64,000 nt of DNA. Origin: Rhizophagus irregularis (lineage: Eukaryota; Glomeromycota; Glomeromycetes; Glomerales; Glomeraceae). The position numbers and the translations under genes are program-made. A model generated the notes under the pieces. It worked only from the letters and a program-made list of their open reading frames with translations, did not search any database and was not told the DNA's origin. The stretch lies in the NCBI RefSeq assembly GCF_026210795.1, contig NC_089446.1, forward strand, positions 1 to 64,000, written 5' to 3'. Of this stretch, positions 44,874 to 56,622 are shown piece by piece (within the stretch, counting starts at the first letter, position 1; the number at the start of each line of letters is the position of its first letter).

Positions 44874-45765
44874 TTAATTATATATGCATTTATATTCAAA
44901 CCATACTGCATACTGATCTGTTTCTGATTCCTCATCAAATATCGCTTTAAAATCAATATTTGAATTCTCATAATTTACAGATTCATCAGGTTGTTGATTC
45001 AAAATATCTGAATTTGAATTATCCCCATTTAGTTTATTAAATTTATCTAATTTTATAATATTTTCCATAATCAAATCATTATTTTCATTTAAATTAATAT
45101 TTTCATCATCTAAAACAGTATCATCATCATTATCATCAATAAAAAAATCATTGTTATTAACTATAGTCGCAGTAATTTCTTGTTTGTAATGCAGTTTCAA
45201 GTTCATTTTTACTTAAATTACTACTAGAAAATTTTAACTCTGTTTTTGCATTTGTGATATATAGTGTTTCGATCCGGATAAAACCTCAAATATTTTAACG
45301 TGGGATTATGATTAAAAAAGGATACAAATTTCGGCTTTGAGTGGACTATAATTTCAGCCAGAATTAAAATAATATTATTCCATAAATTTTTATTAATTTT
45401 GGTGGCCCCGGCCTAAATTAACCGAGCCGGTATCCAGATAAAAACCGGATAAAACCGCTACGGATCGAAACTCTAGTGATATAGTATAAATGCATCTGGA
45501 CCATAAATTGAAGTCGATCAATATCTAATCTAAAAAAGATAAAATTATTAATATTATTAATTATATTATTATTATTATTAAAAATTATATAACACCTTAT
45601 TCTCCGCTTTCCTATATGCTATCATCCAATTTAATACTGAAAAGGCTTGTTTACATGCAGCTTGATAAGAAGTAATAGCAAATAACTTTAAAGCTAATTT
45701 TTGAATATAATTATTTGGCTGTTGACATGTTGACTACCAAAGTTCAGGTGTATAATAATTATTAG
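44874..45765 (-). pseudogene. hAT transposase 3, C-terminal dimerisation domain (last piece)
   Basis: On the minus strand: STCQQPNNYIQKLALKLFAI, then ACKQAFSVLNWMIAYRKAEN (hATC dimerisation core). A GT...AG intron follows (about 45595-45525), then LDIDRLQFMVQMHLYYIT, an inserted 214-bp MITE, NAKTELKFSSSNLSKNEL, a frameshift, and an Asp/Asn-rich tail ending at 44874. It is the end of the transposase whose upstream pieces are at 54571-55274, 56295-56622 and 60577-61044. Confidence 0.75.
45262..45475. mobile_element. 214-bp hAT-like MITE (TAGTGTTTCGATCCG ends)
   Basis: Ends TAGTGTTTCGATCCGGATAA and CGGATCGAAACTCTA, with a perfect 8-bp duplication GTGATATA (45254-45261, 45476-45483). The subterminal words CCGGATAAAACC recur near both ends. 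Excision restores YYIT-NAKTEL in hAT transposase 3. Confidence 0.9.
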
Positions 45766-46740
45766 TACCGTATAGCACTGCCTAAAATACCCTGGGTCTA
45801 TATCAATTTCAGCAATTTAAAAATTAAATTATACCCATAGGTATTTTATGAGGTGTAGGGGGGATATTGTATTACTATACACAGCCGATCTCAAGATCCA
45901 TCTTTTTAAATATTTTTTTAGATTAATTTTACACTCGTTCTCATATTAATTATGTAAATTTAAATTTGTCAACATTATATTTTATGATGAAATTCACCAA
46001 AACTGAATATTGCATTTAAACTTTCTTTTATTACACTAATGAATTTATAAATTACTGTAAAGAGAAATATGCAAACTTTTATCATTTTTTAAATTAATTT
46101 TACATTCATCCTCATGCTAATTTAATTTTGCAATTCCATATTTCATGATGAAATCATTTAAATTTTCCTTTTTATTATAATATCGCATTCATTAATAACT
46201 GATTTGGAAATATTAAGAGACATAAATACTTTTATTAGCTATTCATATTGAATAAAATAATGTAAAATTACACAGACGCGCTTAAATTTTTTAACACTTT
46301 ATTATCGTGTTTTACTTTTTAACAATTTTCTTACTATAAAAAATTTTGAAATTTCTTTTAAATATTGTACTAAACTTATATTTCTAAAAAGATGGTCTAT
46401 GAAAACTTTAAAGCTTATCATGCCCTATAAAAAATATGTATACGGTTTTTATACTGTATATACGTATTTTTGATACAGTTTGCATTTTTACATACGGCAT
46501 ATCAGTATAATGTATACTGTTCGCAAAATGTGCTTAGTAAAAAATACAATAAAGTATACGGTAAACATACTGTGTGATACGGTATATTAAATTCATACGT
46601 CTATAACGTATATCATTTCTACTGTATATCAGTATTTTGTATACGGTTCACAAAAATATTGTAAATAAAGGATACGGTATACATATTATTCTACAGTATA
46701 TTAAAATTCATACGTTTATAACGTATTTTCTACAGATATA

Positions 46741-48498
46741 CACAGGTCAAATAAATAAAAATCAGATTTTTGCCCTTTTTAATATGGCTGTCTGATTTTT
46801 TGGCAATTTTAATATAATATTTCCGATTTTAATAAATATTTTTGATTTTAATATAATATTTCTGATTTTTAACATGAAATTGCCGATTTTTGGTTATTTG
46901 TAATAGGATTTTTCGATTTTAATATATAACATGTGATTATGTATTACGGTTTAATATTTATTTATTAACTTAGATTTTTTTTTTATTTCAGTTATAATTA
47001 TTTTTTTGCCTTAAAAACTTTACTAAAATACTTTTTAAATACTTTATAAAATAGAATTAAAATATTTTTTTTCTTAAATATAAATACATTTAAATTAAAT
47101 AACTCATAATTTAAAATATAAACAAATATTATATTTTTTTTACATATATTTCAAAGTATGGTTTGAGCATTTTGGCTGAAGTAAATCTTATTCTTTTAAT
47201 TAAAAGTAGTTTAGTAAGTTTAAAACTGTTAAGATCATAAAAGTACAGTTAATATTTTTGGAATTATTTACATTTTTTATATTATACAGTAGTATTAAGT
47301 TACAAATTTTTTTACCTTCAGAACGTATTTTGAGATCTTTAGCCAAAGTAAATCAACTTCTTATATTAATTGTAAGTTGTTCGGCAGGTTAAAATCTACT
47401 TGGATATTAATTTTCACGAAGGTACAGTTAATACTTGATGAGTTATTTACAATTTTCACAACAGTACTCATTCACGACTTTTATTTTTTTTATTTTGTCA
47501 CTTCAGAGCGTATTTTGAGCACTTTATCCAAAGTAAACCAACTTCTTATATTAATTGAAAGTTGTTTAGCATGTCAAAATCTACTTGAATATTAATTTTC
47601 ACGAAGGTACAGTTAATACTTGATGAGTTATTCACGATTTTCACAATAGTACTCATTTACGAATTTTATTTTTTTCCGTTTTGTCACTTCAGAGCGTATT
47701 TTGAGCACTTTAGTCAAAGTAAATCGACTTCTTTTATTAATTGAAAGTTGTATAGCATGTCAAAATCTACTTGGATATTAATTTTTACGAAGGTACAGTT
47801 AATACTTGATGAGTTATTCACGATTTTCACAACAGTACTCATTTACGAATTTTATTTTTTTCCGTTTTGTCACTTCAGAGCGTATTTTGAGCACTTTAGT
47901 CAAAGTAAATCGACTTCTTTTATTAATTGAAAGTTGTTCAGCAGGTCAAAATCTACTTGGATATTAATTTTTACGAAGGTACAGTTAATACTTGATGAGT
48001 TATTCACGATTTTCACAACGGTACTCATTTACGAATTTTATTTTTTCTATTTTGTTACTTCAGAGTGTATTTTAAGCACTTTAGCCAAAGTAAATCGACT
48101 TCTTTTATTAATTAAAAATTGTTCAGCAGCTTAGAATCTACTTGAATATTTATTTTAATGAAGGCACAGTTAATATTTGTGGAGTTATTAATTTTTTATA
48201 ATTGTGAGTATTACATTAAATTACAAGTAAATTTATATTCTTAATGTATTTTGTTTAAAATTTAATTATTTAAGATTAGTTTTTTATTTAATATTGCTTA
48301 ATAAAATATTTTTTAAATTTTAATTCAATATTACAATATAATTTTTTATAAAAATATATATTTCATAATGTATATACAATTTTTTTGTATAGTGAAAAAA
48401 CTGAAAAATGTGGTTAAGAATTGGTAATACGGCTGTAAAAAGTCACAAATCGGATAAATATAGCTAAAATCAGCCAATTTTTATTTATTTGACGTGTG
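46741..48498. mobile_element. M: 1.76-kb non-autonomous element with 186-bp tandem array
   Basis: Ends CACAGGTCAAATAAATAAAA and, inverted, CACACGTCAAATAAATAAAA, with ATA flanking both sides (46738-46740, 48499-48501). The centre (about 47190-48230) is a tandem array of five units with period 185-186 bp. Each has CAAAATCTACTTGGATATTA, GTACAGTTAATACTTGATGA and CACTTCAGAGCGTATTTTGA. The similar open frames starting at 47377, 47748 and 47934 follow the repeat period, and I do not treat them as genes. Confidence 0.75.
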
Positions 48499-48629
48499 AT
48501 AGAGTAAGTTTTTCTACACTTTAAAGCATCAAACAATACTAGTATCTGCTAATATGTACTACCCAAAAACTCACTGATGTAAAATCACAATTATTAAAAA
48601 ATTCACAAGAATTTTTGTTAATACTGTTT

Positions 48630-50580
48630 AATTTTTAAGTTCAAAGTCCGATTGATAATACTAAATTCAAAACTCAATTATAAATCATTTTTATAAATTA
48701 TAATTTAAAAATTAAGCAGTATTAAGGAAAATTCTCATGAATTTTTTCTTAATACTACTTAATTCTAATTTAACTAATTTAGTATTAAGGTTTTAATTTA
48801 AAAATTAAGCAGTATCAAGGAAAATTCTTGCGAATTTTTCTTAATACTGCTTAATTCTAATTTAACTAATTTAGTATTAAGGTTTCAATTTAAAAATTAA
48901 GCAGTATCAAGGAAAATTCTTGCGAATTTTTCTTAATACTGCTTAATTCTAATTTAACTAATTTAGTATTAAGGCTTTAATTTAAAAATTAAGCAGTATC
49001 AAGGAAAATTCTTGCGAATTTTTCTTAATACTGCTTAATTCTAATTTAACTAATTTAGTATTAAGGCTTTAATTTAAAAATTAAGTAGTATCAAGGAAAA
49101 TTCTTGCGAATTTTTCTTAATACTACTTATTGTGCTTAATTCTAATTTAACTAATTTAGTATTAATACTTTAATTTAAAAATTAAGCAGTATCAAGGAAA
49201 ATTCTTGCGAATTTTTCTTAATACTGCTTATATCTGCCAATTCGTGAAATTAGCCAAACATAAAGATTTGCACATTTTAACAAGAATTATGTTTCACAAG
49301 CTTAAATTGTATGTGTTACATAATCAGATGATCTAAATCTATCAAAAATAAAAAAAAATTTTTTAACGTTTATTCAAAAATAACAATGGCAACTACTTTC
49401 TTTTTCAATCACTTTTCAATCACTTTTCAATCAGATTTTTGTTAGGTGACTTAGAAAAGTTTATAGGCATATATAGCAGGTTTTTTTTAATCAGTAAGTA
49501 AGAAAACAAATATTAATAATTTTTATTAATAAGAAAAATCTTTTTTCATTTATTTTTAACCTTATTTCCTTCTTTTTTTTAGTAAAAATATATACAAAAT
49601 AAAAATGTGAGTTATGATTTAGAGTTTTTGAGATGTTTTTTTTTGTTTTTTACTATACTAATTTTATTCTACTTGTTAATTACTTTTTAAAATTGATTTT
49701 ATTAATTTATTCAATTTAAAACAGAAATGGCAAATAAAAACTTGTTAAGTAAAGTAAAAAGAGCCCAATAATACCTGTAAAGATCATCTTTTGGTAAGAA
49801 TTATAATTTTAAAAATTTTTGTGTCAGAGTTTTATTCAATTAACAAAATCGTTAATATCTCGGCGTACATGTATGCTAAACACATATATTTATATTCATA
49901 TGAAAGCCCAGAATCTACTCTACCTGAACGAAAAAAGATTATTCAAATCGAATTACTAGATGTGAAGATATTAACGATCAAAGTCAAAGGTTAAAAATAA
50001 ATATATTGAACGTAATTATTCAGCAACTTGTGATCCAATTTATGTGATATTTGGTTTATGGATAGCTCTTGATTACCTCTTTCTAATGAATATAAATTCA
50101 TTCGTCTAGCACACATATACGTTAAGTTATTCAATATTTTGTCATGACAATTATATTTAAATTTTTTAATTTTAATGATATTATTAAAAAAATCAAAAAA
50201 TAATATAATCAAATCAATTTTATTTATATCAGCGGTGTGAATCTATCATTTTCATGTAAATTGTATTAGCATTTTCTTAATAAAGTTAGTTTTTTGAATA
50301 TAAAAACTTAATTCCATAAATCAGTCCATATGTTAATTCTAATTTAACTAATTTAGTAGTATTAAGGCTTTAATTTAAAAATTAAGCAGTATCAAGGAAA
50401 ATTCTTGCGAATTTTTCTTAATACTGCTTAATTCTAATTTAACTAATTTAATATTAAAGCTTTAATTTAAAAATTAAGCAGTATCAAAGAAAATTCTCAC
50501 AAATTTTTCTTAATTCTAATTTAGCTAATTTAGTATTAAGGCTTTAATTTAAAAATTAAGCAGTATTAAGAAAAATTTTT
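48630..50580. repeat. 92-bp hairpin tandem repeats in two blocks
   Basis: Block 1 (about 48630-49235) has six units with 92-bp spacing (AATTCTAATTTAAC at 48761, 48853, 48945, 49037). Block 2 (about 50335-50580) has three more. Each unit has inverted arms TTAAGCAGTAT and ATACTGCTTAA around an AAGGAAAATTCTTGCGAATTTTTC loop. Between the blocks 49240-50330 is AT-rich with a small inverted repeat (CGTTAATATCTCGGCGTACA near 49850 and GATATTAACG near 49970). Confidence 0.8.
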
Positions 50581-51935
50581 ACAAATTTTCTTATTAAAAA
50601 AAAAGAACTTTTAAATTACTAATTAAACTTTAAAAACAATTTGTATGATTTAAATTTTAAAAAAAATACTTCTGCTTTTTAATTTTCGCATTTCTACATT
50701 TAACCAATTAAAATTCAGCTGATCGCCGATCACATGCATTAATAACACGTTATTGTTTATTTTTTGTTTATTTTTTCAAAAATATTCTTTTCTCTTCTTC
50801 TTTTTTTAGAAAAAAAGACAATAAAAATGAATACCAAAATTATTTTAACATATAATAATAAAAATTAAATAAAAAACTTATTTTGATAATATATAATATA
50901 TATATTTGTACCAAACTACTAGTTATACAAAAAGTGATATGCACGTATATCAATTAACAATTACTTTCACTAATATCTCTCTGGAATTGTAATGGTGAAT
51001 TTTAACTAAACAACTATATGTACACCGTTTTATGTTTTTATTTTTATATTAATATTATATGTTAACATATATTAATTATATTTTTTTTTACTTTTATGTA
51101 TTTTATTTAATTTTTTTAATATATTACTAACATTACTACTATCGTTTTATTACTTTTTTATATCTAACTAATATATTAATAATATTACTAACTTTTTATT
51201 ATTTCTTTTTTATATTTAAAATAATGATAATATTACTAATTAAATTTCTTTTTTTTTACTAACCTTTTATTATTCCTTTTTTATATTTAAAATAATGATA
51301 ATATTACTAATTAAATTTCTTTTTTTTACGAACCTTTTATTATTCCTTTTTTATATTTAAAATAATGATAATATTACTAATTAAATTTCTTTTTTTTTGT
51401 TTATATTTTGCTAATATTATTTTTTTTACAAATAGTATATTATTTTATACTAGTTTTTTATTTATATTATTTATAAAAAAATATTTGTATATTTAATATT
51501 ATTTAATAAAAATTTTATTGATTATAAATGCATTTTAAATTCTGTTTGCAAATATAAAATATACGATTTAATTGAATAATATATACTATTTATCAGTACA
51601 AAATATGCAGTTTAAACTGGAAAAAAGTACTGTTTATCAGTATAAAATATACGGTTTATCCTGGAAAAGTATACTGTTCGCAATATAAAATATAAAACAA
51701 TATACTGTTTATTGGTATAAAATATACGGTTTTTCTACTGTTTACAAGTATAAAACATACGGGTGAAACTGGAAAAATATACTGTATGCAAACCGTATAT
51801 ATGATACGGTGTGCAGAATACCGAATATATACAGTATGTGAAAATACTGTAATTATACGGTAATAATACTATAAATATACTGTTCGCAAAATACGAAAAT
51901 ACAGTATACTAACCGTATATATATTTTTTATAGGG

Positions 51936-53638
51936 ATGCTAGAATTACTGGAAGAAAGAACAGGCATCAGTCAGCACAAGAGAAACTAATGGTAATTATG
52001 TATCACGAAAATGGTCATAGTAAACAGTTAACAGCAAATAAATATGATATTAAGCCAAAACAACTTCATGAATGAGTTAAAAATAAAAAAAACTTTCAAA
52101 TGTGACTCCTTACACTCAATGACTAAATACAGGTACACGTTCAAAGTATCCACACCTTGAAAATGAGCTTATTGAATAGGTTAAAGAAGCTCAGAATCAA
52201 TTAAAAACAGTAACTCATTATATGATTCAAGCTAAAGCACAATCTTTAGCTAAAAAAGTATCATACCAAGCAGAATATCCAGGTATAGAAAATGCCAGGT
52301 TTTCTCAAAAGTGGGTTAATAGTTTTATGTCTTGCCATAAATTGGTTAATAGAAGGAAGATGACAGTTGCTCAACGACTTCTGGAAGACTATATAGAGTA
52401 ACAGCATGAATTTCTTTCATATGGGATCTTTGCAATAGAAAGGTACAAAACTCAAAAAATATCAAAAATTGAATTAATATTAAATTTGCATTTATTTCAG
52501 TAAAAAAAACATAATTAGCATATAAATTAAAATTAAAATTTTTTTTGAGTTTCATACCTTTCTATTGCAGACCCTATATATTCTATATCTTAGAAAAGAA
52601 TATGATTATCTACTAGCTTTAATAGGAAACATGGATGAAACACTGATGGCATTTAACTTATTAAGTAATATAACGATTGAGCAAACTGATATTAAAACTG
52701 TTTCGATTCTATCAACTGAACACAAACGTTCAAATTTTACAGTTATTTTGGTTTGTATGGTTGATAGGACAAAACTACCATCAGCTATCATTTTTAAACT
52801 TAAGAAAATTCCACGAAAGGAGTTTCCTAATGGTGTAATAATCTGTACCAATCCAGAAGGCTAGATAAACGAAAATGAGATGTTCTGATGGGTGGAAAAT
52901 ATTTGGATAAAACGCGCAAATTGAGGCAACAATCCAAAGTCCCTTTTGGTGTTAGATTCTTTTTCTGCATACAAAACTGATACAGTTAAGCAACGATTCG
53001 TAAAAAAAGAACTGATTTGGCAGTTATTCCAGATGACCTAACATCTCATCTGCAACCACTTGATGTATCACTAAATAGATCTTTTAAGTCAAAGGTAATT
53101 ATTTTACCATAACTTAAGTAATTAAATAATTTATTAAATTAACCTTTAATTTTTTTAAAATTAGATACGAAATATTTATAACAACTGGATGAGTGAAGCT
53201 ATTAAAAATTATATATCATGTGGAAAAATTAAAAGACCATTTTACTCACTTGTAGTAAGATGGATAAAGGAAGGTTGGGATGCTATTGATATCAATATGA
53301 TTAGACAGTCATTTAAGTATTGTGGTGTTTTGAATGCTATGAATAGGACAGAAGATACTTTAATTTTTGATTTTGATCGATTAGAACATAAGGTGAGAAG
53401 AGAAGATCCTGAAAGGAAAGTTTAAGATGAGAGAAATGAAAATGATTCAGAAGAAAGTGATTCAAATTATGATAAAAGTGAATCAGAAGAAAATGACGAA
53501 AATAAAATAGAAGACAGTGATGAAAATGAATCAGACGATAGTATTGAAAGTGAATCAAAGGATAGTAATGAAAGTGAAACAGAAGAAAATTACTATAAAG
53601 AAAATGAAAAACAAATTGTAATTCAAGATTGGAAATAA
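51936..53638 (+). pseudogene. Pogo/Tigger-like DDE transposase
   Basis: Start ATG at 51936 (one base missing before RITGRKNRHQSAQEK), then a helix-turn-helix region (MYHENGHSKQLTANKYDIKP) and a CENP-B-like stretch NARFSQKWVNSFMSCHKLVN, NRRKMTVAQRLLEDYIE. The DDE domain has LALIGNMDET (first Asp, 52630), VSILSTEHKRSNFTVILVCM, KSLLVLDSF (second Asp, 52960) and SHLQPLDVSLNRSFKSK (third Asp, 53060). An intron lies at about 53093-53164. The tail is a Glu/Ser/Asp-rich repeat, ending with IQDWK and stop at about 53638. In-frame stops near 52080, 52400, 52863 and 52890, together with the inserted MITE, make it inactive. Confidence 0.82.
52431..52568. mobile_element. 138-bp MITE inside the pogo transposase
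   Basis: TGCAATAGAAAGGTACAAAA at the left and the inverted TGCAATAGAAAGGTATGAAA at the right. It separates EFLSY from the LYILYLRKEYDYLLALIG block. No firm target duplication. The right end supplies a polypyrimidine-AG (TTTCTATTGCAG) that could act as a splice acceptor. Confidence 0.6.
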
Positions 53639-53847
53639 TAGTTTAGCTAATATTTTTATGCATACTGTTGTGATAATAATATATTATATAATAAAATGAA
53701 GGTTTTTTTTGACTTACTGAAATTTGTATATTATTATATTAAAATAACAGTATCTTAAAAAAAAAAATTTGTTTTTATCGGTAAGACGGATTTAAATTTT
53801 AATAACTCTTCAGTTATTGGTTAAAAGTAACACGATTTAAATAATAC

Positions 53848-54141
53848 AGGACCTCAGACATCTCTTATAGAACTCATAACTGACTTTTTGCCAAAAAAAG
53901 ACCCAATTTGCTTTTTTTTTATTTTCTGTTTTTTGTAATTATCTCGGTATCTAGTGATCTGATTCATGCAGATTTTTTTTATTTTGTAGAGCTCGATGAG
54001 AGCTACAAAACAAAAAAAAATTCATACAAATTGAACCACTGGATGTCGAGATAATTGCAAAAAACTGATTTTTTTTTGTGAAATTTAGGTCAATTTGCAA
54101 AAAAGTTGCCACTGAGTTGTATATGTAATATCCAGGGTCCT
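53848..54141. mobile_element. A-family MITE, copy 2
   Basis: 294 bp, exactly the length of copy 1. Ends AGGACCTCAGACATC and GATGT/ATATCCAGGGTCCT-like; duplication AATAATAC / AGTAATAC (7 of 8). The interior has ATTATCTCGGTATCTAGTGA and its inverted partner CCACTGGATGTCGAGATAA. Confidence 0.85.
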
Positions 54142-54208
54142 AGTAATACAGTTTATCAATTATTGGTAAATTAAGTAACACAAATTAAGTAATACAGTTT
54201 ATCATTTA

Positions 54209-54379
54209 CAGTCAACCCTTATTATAACGAATCCTAGGGTCCAGACTTCAACTTCGCTATAAGGTTATAATGAAGATTTTAAGAGATTTGATTGGTTAAT
54301 TCATTATAGCAAGGGAAATTTATTATAGTTGTCTGAAAAATTCATTATATCAAGGGTTCGCTATATCAAGGTTTGACTG
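54209..54379. mobile_element. 171-bp pogo-like MITE (CAGTCAA ends)
   Basis: Ends CAGTCAACCCTTATTATAAC and, inverted, CAGTCAAACCTTGATATAGC, flanked by TA on both sides. These termini are typical of pogo/Fot-type MITEs. It sits 570 bp downstream of a pogo-like transposase gene, which is a plausible relative of its mobiliser. Confidence 0.85.
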
Positions 54380-54570
54380 TATTTATAAATAAGAAAATTA
54401 TTGGTTAAGTAGATAAAATACCTGGGTCTATATTAATTTACCCCATTTAAAAAATTGAATTATACCTGGGTTTAAATTAAAAAATTTTATTTTTTGTCTA
54501 ATAAAATACCCAGATATATTACTATGGGAGTACATGAAAAGGAGAGTACCTTAGGCAGTGCTATACAGTA

Positions 54571-55274
54571 TATTTCATATCATAAAGTGGCTCACCATCA
54601 CTATATGACTAAAGTTGTGATAGTAAAATTTTGCAATTTTCTTTATTACCACCAAATTTTGACCAAATTTTCATAGCTGTTAATGCCATTTGACGGAATG
54701 TACTGTCTTGAAATTTCTCATCTAATGTGAAAAATATGAATAATAAATATATCATATATAATAATTAATAAGTAAAATTGAACCAACTTTATCCCTATAT
54801 ATTTTGGGTAAAGAAAAAAGGCAACAAAATATATGTTAATATCAAACTGTGCCTAATGTTTATTAAATATATTAATACAATTTTTTTTGAAATTCAGATC
54901 AAGATAATTTGAAATTTGTTTAATTGCAACTGCCATCTGAATTAATTCCAAAAAAATTAACGCCATATTATTTGAATTAGCTTCAACAGCTTGAATTGCT
55001 TTTTTAGCAGGTGCAAGAATTGCTTAAAGTTGTTCAACATTTTGAAAAAATTGGCGATTTTGAAGAAGATTTTTTATTGCAATTGCATTAATAAAAATTT
55101 CAGATTGAGTTTCAAGAACCTAAATTATAATTAATAATTAATTAATTAATTTTTAGTTTATTATTAAATGTATCAATATTTGTTAACTTACATTTTTGAG
55201 ATTATTTTCTAAATGGATAATTGAGTCAAAACAATCCCATGCAGTAGACCATCTTGTTTTTACTGATGTTTTAA
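54571..55274 (-). pseudogene. hAT transposase 3, segment before the dimerisation domain
   Basis: Minus strand from 55274: SLKTSVKTRWSTAWDCFDSI (the KTRW motif of hAT enzymes), then a GT...AG intron (about 55192-55122). VLETQSEIFINAIAIKNLLQ and ILAPAKKAIQAVEANSNNMA follow, then a further break, then FQDSTFRQMALTAMKIWSKF and ENCKILLSQL. It ends where the pogo-carrying element begins. Upstream it is interrupted by element G. Confidence 0.75.
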
Positions 55275-55281
55275 GACCATC

Positions 55282-56286
55282 TCCAGGTTATATCAGGTTA
55301 TCTGTTTGACCTGACCTGAACTGAAACTTAGTTAGGTGCTGAAACATTTCGACATATGCAATTGCTGAAACTATTGCCAAAATCCCAAACTATTAGACCA
55401 TTACTAAATCTAGATTTAGGTTAAATTTTCAGTAAAATTAGGATTTTGGAAATGGCTTAGGATATTAGCAATGGGTTTAGGTTTTCAGATTTGGCAACTA
55501 TATAAACTAAAAGCTGAACTATTTTCAGTATATGGTCAATAAGTTTCAGCATATGAAGAGTTTCGGCACCCAACTATAACTGAAACCTGAAAATTTTCAG
55601 GATTTTTATTAATATATCAAAAAAAAATGGTGCAAAACATTTTTTTTGAAAATATTGCGATTCACTTTTTTATATTAAAATCGTACAAAAAGGTGAATCG
55701 CAATACCGCAACTAACTTTTTTTATATAAAATCAGTATAAAAAAGTGAATTCCGATACCGCAATTCACTTTTTATATATAAAATCAGTATAAAAAAGTGA
55801 ATTCCGATACCGCAATTCACTTTTTATATATAAAATCAGTATAAAAAAGTGAATTCTGATACCGCAATTCACTTTTTATATATAAAATCAGTATAAAAAA
55901 GTGAATTCTGATACCGCAATTCACTTTTTATATATAAAATCAGTATAAAAAAGTGAATTCTGATACCGCAATTCACTTTTTATATATAAAATCAATATAA
56001 AAAAGTGAATCCCAATATCGCAACTCACTTTTATTATATAAAATCAATATAAAAAGTGAATCCTAATATCGCAACTCACTTTTATTATATAAAATCAATA
56101 TAAAAAGTGAATTATAATACCATCACTTATACTATATAAAATCATAGTTTCAGGTCAACAGGTCATTCAGGTTATATTGATGTTACAACCTGAACTGATG
56201 CTGAATTGCAATTGCTAAACCTGACCTGATAAATTCAGGTCAACCTGTCAGGTTACCTGAATTTGGTCAACCTGTTCGGAACTCTA
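55282..56286. mobile_element. G-type non-autonomous element with hairpin minisatellite core
   Basis: The right end CCTGTTCGGAACTCTA is hAT-like when inverted (TAGAGTTCCGAACAGG). The left terminus is eroded. Flanks GACCATC (55275-55281) and GACTCATC (56287-56294) fit one 8-bp duplication with a 1-bp deletion. Arms carry CAGGTCAACCTG / AGGTTATATCAGG words. The core (about 55640-56140) has nine units of about 52 bp: AAAAAAGTGAATTCYGATACCGCAATTCACTTTTTA. Excision joins GVMS to LKTSVKTRW in hAT transposase 3. Confidence 0.8.
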
Positions 56287-56294
56287 GACTCATC

Positions 56295-56622
56295 ACACCA
56301 TCCATCAACCACTATAACAGAATTAAAATATTTAATATATATATAATATTATTATTTAATTTGAAATAATTTAAAATAAATTACCTAATGTTAAATTTTT
56401 TTCATATTTGAGCTTTTCTTTAATTTTATTTAAAATTATAGTAATTTCTTTATTTAAGAAAGTTGTTGAAAGAGCTATTCTTTTAGAATAATTATAGGCA
56501 AAATAAAGACTCATATCTGCCGGTCTGCAGAATTAACAAAATTCATCTAAATTAAGGAATTTGACAATAATTTAATAAAAATTAGGTAAATTAAGTTTTG
56601 CAAAAATGATCACACTTGTACT
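56295..56622 (-). pseudogene. hAT transposase 3, internal piece with spliced junction
   Basis: The minus-strand frame encodes SKRIALSTTFLNKEITIILN, then KLKYEKNLTLG, followed by a GTAAT...TTATAG intron-like stretch and WLMDGVMS, which runs on to the KTRW segment. Normal hAT proteins have the long catalytic region between these two parts, so an internal deletion has removed the DDE core. Confidence 0.6.

Larger units (their letters stand above)
46423..51935. mobile_element. K: 5.5-kb non-autonomous element (CCCTATAAAAA ends)
   Basis: Left end CCCTATAAAAAATATGTATA and reverse complement of the right end CCCTATAAAAAATATATATA, with ATG on both sides (46420-46422, 51936-51938) as a 3-bp duplication. 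Arms 46440-46740 and 51530-51915 are rich in TATACGGT / ACCGTATA words in opposite orientation. The interior is non-coding and holds element M and two blocks of 92-bp repeats. The insertion point coincides with the probable start codon of the pogo transposase. Confidence 0.72.
45773..54563. mobile_element. Large element carrying the pogo-type transposase
   Basis: The left terminus TAGCACTGCCTAAAATAC and the reverse complement of the right terminus TAGCACTGCCTAAGGTAC are inverted (16 of 18). Flanks TACCGTA (45766-45772) and TACAGTA (54564-54570) match at 6 of 7, a weak duplication. It interrupts hAT transposase 3 between YDMKYTV and the NNYYTPELW segment. Near both ends lie AAAATACCTGGGTCTATAT / ATACCCAGGTATTTT hairpins (45783-45851 and 54414-54525). 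It contains element K, the pogo gene, MITE A2 and a pogo-like MITE. Confidence 0.6.

Noticed and set aside
47377..48134. Three similar hydrophobic open frames suggesting a gene family
   Set aside because: They recur with the 186-bp tandem period and have no independent coding evidence.
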